The translations under genes were made by a program, and so were the position numbers. Shown here piece after piece: positions 58,801 through 64,000 of a stretch of 64,000 bases of DNA (its first letter is position 1; the number at the start of each line of letters is the position of its first letter). Origin of the DNA: Thermodesulfobacteriota bacterium (GTDB taxonomy: Bacteria > Desulfobacterota > UBA8473); NCBI GenBank assembly GCA_040757775.1, contig JBFLWQ010000009.1, positions 1 through 64,000 on the forward strand. The letters are read 5' to 3'. The notes under the pieces were generated by a model. That model worked only from the letters and a program-made list of their open reading frames with translations, was not told the origin of the DNA and searched no databases.

Positions 58801-58824
58801 GGGGCAAACACACAGGTTTGCCCC
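58801..58824. repeat. GGGGCAAAC hairpin repeat
   Basis: GGGGCAAAC (58801-58809) and GTTTGCCCC (58816-58824) pair perfectly. It lies between the two permease genes and just before the start of the downstream one, followed by CCCTTAAACCCTTGAACCCT-type sequence. Confidence 0.6.
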
Positions 58825-58859
58825 TACCCTTAAACCCTTGAACCCTTGAACTCCTTCTC

Positions 58860-59837
58860 TTACTTAGCTATCTTTATCCTTGGGTCAACCAGTGCATAGG
58901 ATATATCGGCAATAAGGTTACCCATCAAGGTAAGCACAGATCCAATGACCAGGATCCCCATTATTACAGGGTAATCCCTGGCCATAACGCTCATGTAGAA
59001 TAACTGTCCCATTCCTGGTATGGCGAAGATAGTTTCAAAGATTACGCTTCCGCCGATTAATCCAGGTACCGATAGCCCCAGGATTGTTATAACAGGCAAC
59101 AGGGCATTCCTCAGGGCATGTTTAAATATTACCACCCTTTCTGCCAAACCCTTTGATCGGGCTGTCATTATATAATCCTGCCTGATTACCTCCAGCATAT
59201 TGGATCTTGTGTATCTGGAAAGTCCTGCTAATCCTCCAAAAGCAGAAACAAATATAGGGAGTATCAGGTGTTTTGCCCTGTCCATAATCATTCCAAGGGT
59301 TGGTAAGTATTCGTAATTCAATGATTTTAAGCCAGATATGGGTAACCAGCCCAGGTTTACCCCGAATAGGATCATCAAGAGCAATGCCAGCCAGAAAGTT
59401 GGGACCGCAAATCCTGCAAAGACGAAAACTGTTGTAAACTTGTCAAAAAAGGAGTTCTGGTAGCTGGCTGAAATAACGCCTATGGGGATAGATATTAAGA
59501 TGATCAGAAACAGAGAAAGGGCATTTATAAGAATAGTTACGGGAATCCTTTCGATGATCTTATCTGTGACAGGTCTTCCGTCCATTGAAAAAGAATTGCC
59601 GAGATCCAGGACAACCAGACGTTTAAGCCACAAAAGATACTGGGTGTGCAGGGGTTTATCCAGCCCGTAAATCTTCTCCAGCCGAGCCCTGGCTTCTGCC
59701 GTGATCTTGGGGTTCAGATCGGTCTGAAGACCCGTTGGTGCTCCCGGGGCTAAATGGATGACCGCAAAAGAAATTACGGTAATTCCTAAAAGCAGAGGAA
59801 TCATTGAAACAAGGCGTCTAATAAGATAGTAAAACAA
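58860..59837 (-). CDS. Peptide/nickel-type ABC transporter permease (DppB/OppB family)
   Basis: Encodes 325 residues from TTG 59837, placed by GGAGG six bases upstream; a reading to 59897 runs through a repeat. [20 protein letters not shown] is the usual N-terminus, then [20 protein letters not shown] and the EAA loop [20 protein letters not shown], with [16 protein letters not shown] before it. Six helices. It forms a permease pair with the gene at 57932, likely importing peptides or similar solutes. The rest of the transporter is absent here. Confidence 0.9.
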   Translation of the reverse strand: MFYYLIRRLVSMIPLLLGITVISFAVIHLAPGAPTGLQTDLNPKITAEARARLEKIYGLDKPLHTQYLLWLKRLVVLDLGNSFSMDGRPVTDKIIERIPVTILINALSLFLIILISIPIGVISASYQNSFFDKFTTVFVFAGFAVPTFWLALLLMILFGVNLGWLPISGLKSLNYEYLPTLGMIMDRAKHLILPIFVSAFGGLAGLSRYTRSNMLEVIRQDYIMTARSKGLAERVVIFKHALRNALLPVITILGLSVPGLIGGSVIFETIFAIPGMGQLFYMSVMARDYPVIMGILVIGSVLTLMGNLIADISYALVDPRIKIAK

Positions 59838-59853
59838 GTGAAACCTCCGATGA

Positions 59854-59913
59854 GTAGGGGCGAACCTGTGTCTTCGCCCTCTATATTGGGCAGACACATA
59901 GGTCTGCCCCTAC
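59854..59913. repeat. Double-hairpin repeat upstream of the OppB-like gene
   Basis: GTAGGGGC (59854-59861) and GCCCCTAC (59906-59913) frame two inner hairpins, GGGCGAA/TTCGCCC and GGGCAGA/TCTGCCC. It is related to the GGGGCAAAC hairpin at 58801. It fills most of the spacer between the metallo-hydrolase and the permease. Confidence 0.6.
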
Positions 59914-59937
59914 GTTTATCATGAATATCCTCTTTTT

Positions 59938-60927
59938 TTAACGGGGTCTGAACATAATGAATTCGTCTTCAATGATTCTTTGAACTTTCCCTCCCCAACG
60001 CATATATTCGAGATGGGCTATTGTCTCCATAACTGCAATGCGCTTATGTAGGGGAGGCAAATTACTCCAGTCCAAATCCGGAATATTCCAGGTTATTTGG
60101 GAAGAAATCTCGTAAGCGTTATAGGGTCCTCCAATAATAGCTTGCTGGATTTCCGCCTCGCGATTATTGTGATGCTCCATCAGCTCCGTTATCCTGCCCC
60201 GAATATCCGTGAATATACCTTCATGGGCAGGAAGGATCTTCTCAACCGGCAAGTTCTCAAGCTTATGCAAGGAGTACAGGTAATCTCCGAGGGGGTTGTC
60301 CCCTGACTGCACATGGTAACTTACATTGGTAGTTATATGTGGGAGGATGTGATCCCCTGAAAAGAGAAGTTGATTTCTAGGTTCATAGAGGCAGATATGT
60401 CCTAGAGAATGCCCTGGCGTCCAGATAACCTCCAGGTTATATCTGCCGGTGGGAATAATCTCTCCTCCATACAAAGTTCTATCGGGAAAAGTGACTCTGA
60501 CAAATTCAAGAGCAGGCATAGAGGAAGATCCCAAAGATGAAAGTTCAAGAGAAGGCACCCCATGACGTCTCAACATAGCCTCTACCTTATGCTGAAGGTC
60601 GGAAAATTTGATATACCGTGTCTCAATCAAGTCTGCTTCTAACTGATGAGTGAGTAGTTTTGTGTCTGGAGATACGTGTTTGATTCTTCCGGCAAGGCCG
60701 AAGTGGTCTGGGTGGACATGGGTAACTACAATGGTAGCAATGTCGGTTAAAGCGATCCCCAGGTCTTTAAGCCCGTTTTTCAAGGAATCGAAGGTTTCGG
60801 GCGTGAACCACCCGGTGTCTACCATGAGCCATCCCTCTTTGCCTTCAACCAGGTAACAGTTCAGGTTTTCCAAGGGGTTGTTCGGGATTGGTACTTTTAG
60901 TTGATATATACCTGGGGCTACTTTCAT
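59938..60927 (-). CDS. MBL-fold metallo-hydrolase with C-terminal helical domain
   Basis: Encodes 329 residues. VTHVHPDHFGLAGRIKH is the HxHxDH metal motif; later ligands are WTPGHSLGHICL, LFSGDHILPH and PAHEGIFTDI. A winged-helix-like C-terminal part (ITELMEHHNNREAEIQQAII) is as in LACTB2/hydroxyacylglutathione-hydrolase-like MBL proteins. AGGAGG lies before the ATG. CoA-thioester or RNA substrates are both known in relatives; here thioester hydrolysis is a guess from the neighbours. Confidence 0.83.
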   Translation of the reverse strand: MKVAPGIYQLKVPIPNNPLENLNCYLVEGKEGWLMVDTGWFTPETFDSLKNGLKDLGIALTDIATIVVTHVHPDHFGLAGRIKHVSPDTKLLTHQLEADLIETRYIKFSDLQHKVEAMLRRHGVPSLELSSLGSSSMPALEFVRVTFPDRTLYGGEIIPTGRYNLEVIWTPGHSLGHICLYEPRNQLLFSGDHILPHITTNVSYHVQSGDNPLGDYLYSLHKLENLPVEKILPAHEGIFTDIRGRITELMEHHNNREAEIQQAIIGGPYNAYEISSQITWNIPDLDWSNLPPLHKRIAVMETIAHLEYMRWGGKVQRIIEDEFIMFRPR

Positions 60928-60974
60928 TTTATCCTCCTACGAAGCCTATATGGCGATTGTTTACTATTTTTGGG

Positions 60975-61328
60975 TTACTTTAACCGGATAATAACTGAAG
61001 ACTGTACTGGGTTTTCAACAAGCCTCTTCCATTGATCATCAAGAATATAACCGATGTGTTCCACAGCCCATGCAGGTGTCTGTCCAAAAAAAATACATAT
61101 ATAGTTTCCCTTGTTCGTATAGGCAATTCCACCGGGTGGAATCTTCTCAACCGGATTTTCTTCTCCCAGGTCTCTTCCTATTGAGCCATAAAGCTCTTTG
61201 CCCCATTGCATCAGGCTTACATTATACGGCATGTATTCTGCAAATTTTTTTGCTACTGCTGTGTCAAAAAGCTTCGCTTCTAACACAAATGTCCCGAAGT
61301 CAAGCTCTATCTGATTTTGTATCATCAT
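60975..61328 (-). CDS. Cyclophilin-like fold protein
   Basis: Encodes about 117 residues from ATG 61328 or 61325 (AAAGGGAG very close upstream); TTG 61343 would avoid that tight spacing. ELYGSIGRDLGEENPVEKIP, PPGGIAYTNKGNYICIFFGQ and TPAWAVEHIG follow the pattern of a widespread cyclophilin-like family of small beta-barrels in which isomerase residues are not conserved. Function is unknown. It ends 47 bases before the metallo-hydrolase start and probably shares its transcript. Confidence 0.7.
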   Translation of the reverse strand: MMIQNQIELDFGTFVLEAKLFDTAVAKKFAEYMPYNVSLMQWGKELYGSIGRDLGEENPVEKIPPGGIAYTNKGNYICIFFGQTPAWAVEHIGYILDDQWKRLVENPVQSSVIIRLK

Positions 61329-61378
61329 CTCCCTTTCGGACAAATAAAGAAATTAGTATAGTCATTAACTTAATAATT

Positions 61379-61496
61379 CCCTGTAGCTTGCTATAGGGTT
61401 TCCGCAGTCATTCCTGCGAAAGCAGGAATCCAGATAACTAAAAGACTGGATTCCTCCGTATCAAGTATGGGACGGGCTTATCGAGCACGGAATGAC
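61379..61496. repeat. Composite palindromic repeats upstream of the cyclophilin-like gene
   Basis: CCCTGTAGC, TT, GCTATAGGG (61379-61398) repeats the hairpin seen at 57748. It is followed by an element 61407-61496 with ends GTCATTCC and GGAATGAC and inner pair AGGAATCCAG (61424-61433) / CTGGATTCCT (61446-61455). Both are non-coding. This GTCATTCCTGCGAAAGCAGG family is abundant in anaerobic proteobacteria. Confidence 0.65.
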
Positions 61497-61573
61497 ATCC
61501 TGATCCCTTTCACACACAAAGCAATGCATTCAAAAACAATTTGATATAGATAGACCTTCCAGAGTAAGGATCG

Positions 61574-61798
61574 TTAGGTCAATGAAACTACACTGAGGTT
61601 TTCCAACTCAATTAAAGGATCTTCCCTGCTTATGTTCAGATGATCGGAGGCGTCGAGAATTTCGATCCCCACTATCTCCTCATTGGGACAAAAATCAATG
61701 GCAATATCTTCTGTTACTCTTATTGTGGTTACCTCAGTTGGCCCTTTCTTAAAAGAAATATAAGCGGCATCTACTTGAGGGTCATACTTGATCTTCAT
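61574..61798 (-). CDS. DUF2283 protein
   Basis: Encodes 74 residues. YDPQVDAAYISFKKGPTEVT, DIAIDFCPNEEIVGIEILDA is the DUF2283 pattern, a small protein often paired with a DUF4258 (RelE-like) partner in putative toxin-antitoxin loci. No such partner is recognisable here. GGAGGG is upstream of the ATG. Confidence 0.82.
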   Translation of the reverse strand: MKIKYDPQVDAAYISFKKGPTEVTTIRVTEDIAIDFCPNEEIVGIEILDASDHLNISREDPLIELENLSVVSLT

Positions 61799-61843
61799 AG
61801 TTTCCCTCCAAAATAAAAGACATATACTGTTATTACTACTAGT

Positions 61844-62029
61844 TTATCTATTTCTGCTTTCCCAAGTGTTGCACTTCATTATTGAACTGATGAGTCCATA
61901 AAAAAGATCGGGGTCAATGCTTTCAAGGATTCCTGATTCTTCAAAAGCGACCATTTTAGGGGTTTCCTGAGAATTGTCAAAGATTGCCCAGGATTCAACG
62001 ACGGGTTGATAAAGATTGAAGAGTTGATC
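61844..62029 (-). pseudogene. C-terminal fragment of a zeta-toxin/P-loop kinase-like gene
   Basis: Directly after the vapC stop, and in the same frame, the minus strand reads DQLFNLYQPVVESWAIFDNS, then QETPKMVAFEESGILESIDP and DLFYGLISSIMKCNTWESRN, R, stop at 61844-61846. ...Y-x-P-x-x-x-S-W-x-x-x-D-N-S is the typical C-terminal part of zeta-toxin-like predicted kinases. The first two thirds, with the P-loop, are missing and there is no start codon of its own in suitable place. It is a truncated relic joined to vapC. Confidence 0.6.
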
Positions 62030-62440
62030 TTACAAAACCTCACTGACCGCTTTCAATCTTTCCATATCCTTATCAAAGGAAACAACTACCTTTTCCGATG
62101 AGGATTTGGCTGCAAGAATGCAGTCTACAATATCAATATCTAAACTTTCATATTTTAGCAGGGCATTCAGGATTTCCGACCTGTTTGGATTTATTACGCC
62201 CGGGAAATTCATTATTTTACTTAATTTATCCACAATTTCATCCTTAGGAATATTGTAAAACTTTTCCATAACATATATAGATTCAACAATAACAACATCC
62301 AATATTTCAGCTTTTTTTATCCCATTGGAAATGTCCATCATAAAGGCTTTTGCTCTGGGACTGTATTCTTCGTGATCTTCGAGTAAATATCTGAGGATAA
62401 TGTTTGTATCAATCAGATAAACCTTCCCTGGCTGCTTCAT
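62030..62440 (-). CDS. VapC-type PIN-domain toxin ribonuclease
   Basis: Encodes 136 residues. The PIN acidic residues are visible: YLIDTNIILRYLLED (first Asp), VIVESIYVMEKFYNIPKDEI (Glu), DIDIVDCILAA and VVSFDKDMERLKAV (final Asp pair). VapC toxins cleave tRNA or rRNA. It overlaps the antitoxin gene by 32 bases. Its stop codon is immediately followed, in frame, by the kinase relic. Confidence 0.87.
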   Translation of the reverse strand: MKQPGKVYLIDTNIILRYLLEDHEEYSPRAKAFMMDISNGIKKAEILDVVIVESIYVMEKFYNIPKDEIVDKLSKIMNFPGVINPNRSEILNALLKYESLDIDIVDCILAAKSSSEKVVVSFDKDMERLKAVSEVL

Positions 62441-62672
62441 CTGCCACCTTTCCTTTAATTTTTCCCCTAATTTCGTTCAAAGAAATGTACTTTTTTGCAT
62501 ATTTTTTCAGGCTGCCCGCCAATATTTCAGCCTTTGCTCCGGGCACTCCTTTCAGCTTTACTTCGCCATCTTCAACAAGAAACAATACGCTGCCTTGCTT
62601 TTCAATATTTAATTTGTCTCTGATCGATTTAGGGATGGTTACCTGACCCTTTTTTGATATTTTTGCGTACAT
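62409..62672 (-). CDS. VapB-type antitoxin, AbrB/MazE fold
   Basis: Encodes 87 residues. YAKISKKGQVTIPKSIRDKL is the swapped-hairpin AbrB DNA-binding motif; the C-terminal part (AEILAGSLKKYAKKYISLNE) should wrap the toxin. Such antitoxins bind their own promoter. GGGAGA is nine bases upstream of the ATG. It overlaps vapC. Confidence 0.87.
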   Translation of the reverse strand: MYAKISKKGQVTIPKSIRDKLNIEKQGSVLFLVEDGEVKLKGVPGAKAEILAGSLKKYAKKYISLNEIRGKIKGKVADEAAREGLSD

Positions 62673-62788
62673 TTTAGAATTTCTCCCTACTAGGTTTTAT
62701 TTTCCAACTTTTCAAATAATCTTTACTTTATATTATATTTCTACTAAATATATTTGTCAAATAATTTAATGTTCTCTGCAATCACCCC

Positions 62789-64000
62789 TCAATCCTCTCT
62801 CGGCCTTGCCTTTTTAGCCACTGTCACAATAGCGTCCAGTTTCTCCTTCACCTCGGGATCAATCATCTCTTTGGGGACGAAACGAGCCAGTTCATGGAAG
62901 TTCTTTTTGTCCATAATATTATACAGGCTAAGTTTTTTGAAAAATGCCTTGAAGAAGGGAGTAAGAAAATCCTCGCTTACTTTTGTGTCTCTATCCCAGG
63001 GAGAGCCCTTTCCAAGAGTTTCCATGGCTTTTGTTAGCTCTTCTATGGCTTCTCTTATAACCTTTTTACGTGATTCAACATGGGCGGATTCAAAAAGTGG
63101 CCCTGGAAGCACTTCTCTGTCACTGGCAATGGCATAGGCTTCGAGGGCCTCGGGATACCAAAGGTAATTTTCAATTTCCCGCCTTGCCCACATAATGCCA
63201 CGAGCTCCAAGATCACCAGGAAGTCCCTGTTCAAGACGGTCAAATATTGCGATGCCCTTCAAATGTGGAACAGCTTCCCTGAGGCCGAAAAAATGCCTTC
63301 GTACCTCGCTGGTTTGATTTCCCACGTAATGAACAAAAGGTCTTTCCAGTGTCCGTACCGCCTCATTATATTCAAGCTTTTCTGCAAAGGTTCTCAAAAT
63401 CGCCAGATCAGTTGATCCTCCCAGGTATAGTACCCACCCGGTTTGCTCTGCCTGATAGTAGTGTTCAAATCCTATCTCTTTTAAAGCTTTTAAAACCTGG
63501 CTGCCTCGGTCATTGATGCGGTGTGGCTTTCCCACAAAAGCGACAACAACATCACGTTCCGCCGCTTCATTGAGCAAAACCTCGGAATGACTTGCGGCAA
63601 TAATCTGGTTGCCGTTTTCCCGGGCAACATCCGTCAGAAGCTGATAAACCTGTCTTTGGCGGAGGATTTCCAGATGAGCATCAGGCTCGTCGAGCAGCAG
63701 CACAGCGCCTGGATGAGCATACATGTAGGCGAGAAGCAAAAGGGTTTGCTGTAAGCCCCTTCCGGAAGAGGAAATATCAAGTTGGATGCCATGTTCCCGG
63801 TAGGTCATAACGATTTCGCCTCGTTCAGTAATATAGTTGGGGATATTAAGCTCAGCACCAAAAAGGGTTTTGATCTGGTCAGTAAGTTTTTGCCAGTCTT
63901 CCTTTTTGTTGTTATAAATTATGTAGCATAGGTTGCGAAGAACTTCTGCTGTTCGTCCCTCTCCAATGCGGACATTGATAGCGCCAGGATCAAGTCGGTT
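62789..64000 (-). CDS. AAA/OLD-like ATPase, C-terminal part (runs off the window)
   Basis: Open from the window edge (codon at 63998-64000) to the stop at 62789, at least 403 residues. An internal ATG (63808) is not the true start because the frame continues with NVRIGEGRTAEVLRNLCYII and NIPNYITERGEIVMTY. ABC-type signature SSSGRGLQQTLLLLAYMYAH and Walker B GAVLLLDEPDAHLE (D-loop follows) are present, with the H-loop region IIAASHSEVLL. The C-terminal half has LYLGGSTDLAILRTFA and GIAIFDRLE, which resembles the TOPRIM-like part of OLD/AriA-type defence nucleases. The Walker A part lies outside. Defence role is inferred. Confidence 0.75.
   Translation of the reverse strand, partial: NRLDPGAINVRIGEGRTAEVLRNLCYIIYNNKKEDWQKLTDQIKTLFGAELNIPNYITERGEIVMTYREHGIQLDISSSGRGLQQTLLLLAYMYAHPGAVLLLDEPDAHLEILRQRQVYQLLTDVARENGNQIIAASHSEVLLNEAAERDVVVAFVGKPHRINDRGSQVLKALKEIGFEHYYQAEQTGWVLYLGGSTDLAILRTFAEKLEYNEAVRTLERPFVHYVGNQTSEVRRHFFGLREAVPHLKGIAIFDRLEQGLPGDLGARGIMWARREIENYLWYPEALEAYAIASDREVLPGPLFESAHVESRKKVIREAIEELTKAMETLGKGSPWDRDTKVSEDFLTPFFKAFFKKLSLYNIMDKKNFHELARFVPKEMIDPEVKEKLDAIVTVAKKARPRED

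Noticed and set aside
1-64000. tRNA or rRNA genes
   Set aside because: No cloverleaf-like block with a conserved TTCGA arm or rRNA core sequence was recognised by eye; a dedicated tRNA scan could still find one.

Overview
The window looks like a chromosomal piece of an anaerobic Gram-negative bacterium of the deltaproteobacterial / Desulfobacterota type. The signs are a complete Tol-Pal cluster and an LptG-like permease (outer membrane), many CoA-ester enzymes of the kind found in syntrophs and sulfate reducers (radical 2-hydroxyacyl-CoA dehydratase / benzoyl-CoA reductase-like subunits, acyl-CoA dehydrogenases, carboxyltransferases, HMG-CoA lyase-like enzymes, an ADP-forming acyl-CoA synthetase alpha subunit), and several families of short palindromic intergenic repeats of the kind common in that group. 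The lineage is an inference from gene content. No rRNA, tRNA or CRISPR array was seen.

Layout. 0.1-7.2 kb: small SAP-like and STAS-like proteins, glgC, a universal stress protein, polX, a decayed SDR fragment, a nitroreductase and an acyl-CoA carboxyltransferase. 7.2-12.8 kb: a MITE-like repeat, a single-polypeptide type IIG-like restriction-modification gene overlapping by 4 bp an acyl-CoA synthetase alpha subunit, and a convergent metallo-hydrolase. 13-31.4 kb: housekeeping genes (hemW, argS, SPOR protein, UDP-sugar dehydrogenase, slipin/NfeD pair, family 4 uracil-DNA glycosylase, coaBC, NUDIX, mntP), an unusual ZIP transporter with a built-in cyclic-nucleotide-binding domain, a nucleotidyltransferase/small-protein pair and several gene relics. 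29.7-38 kb: cell-envelope block of amidase, tolQ-tolR-tolA-tolB-pal-cpoB and divergent lptG, with a 10-copy heptamer repeat just upstream of lptG, then deoB.

39.5-61.3 kb is the metabolic core. A GntR/FCD regulator heads a plus-strand cluster holding two tandem paralogous pairs of BcrC/HgdB- and BcrB-like subunits, one acyl-CoA dehydrogenase with its catalytic Glu apparently replaced by Gln, and a single HgdC-like activator ATPase. Across a strong bidirectional terminator, minus-strand genes encode a two-subunit acyl-CoA dehydrogenase pair, a TIM-barrel isomerase-like protein, an easily missed zinc-ribbon small protein, HMG-CoA-lyase-like enzymes, an enoyl-CoA hydratase, a carboxyltransferase, two peptide-type ABC permeases and a metallo-hydrolase. 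Together these suggest a CoA-ester degradation pathway (branched-chain or cyclic acid) with a radical dehydration or ring-reduction step. The substrate cannot be read from the sequence.

61.4-64 kb is a small defence/toxin-antitoxin patch: DUF2283 protein, a zeta-toxin/P-loop kinase C-terminal relic abutting vapC, vapBC, and the C-terminal part of an AAA ATPase that runs off the window edge.
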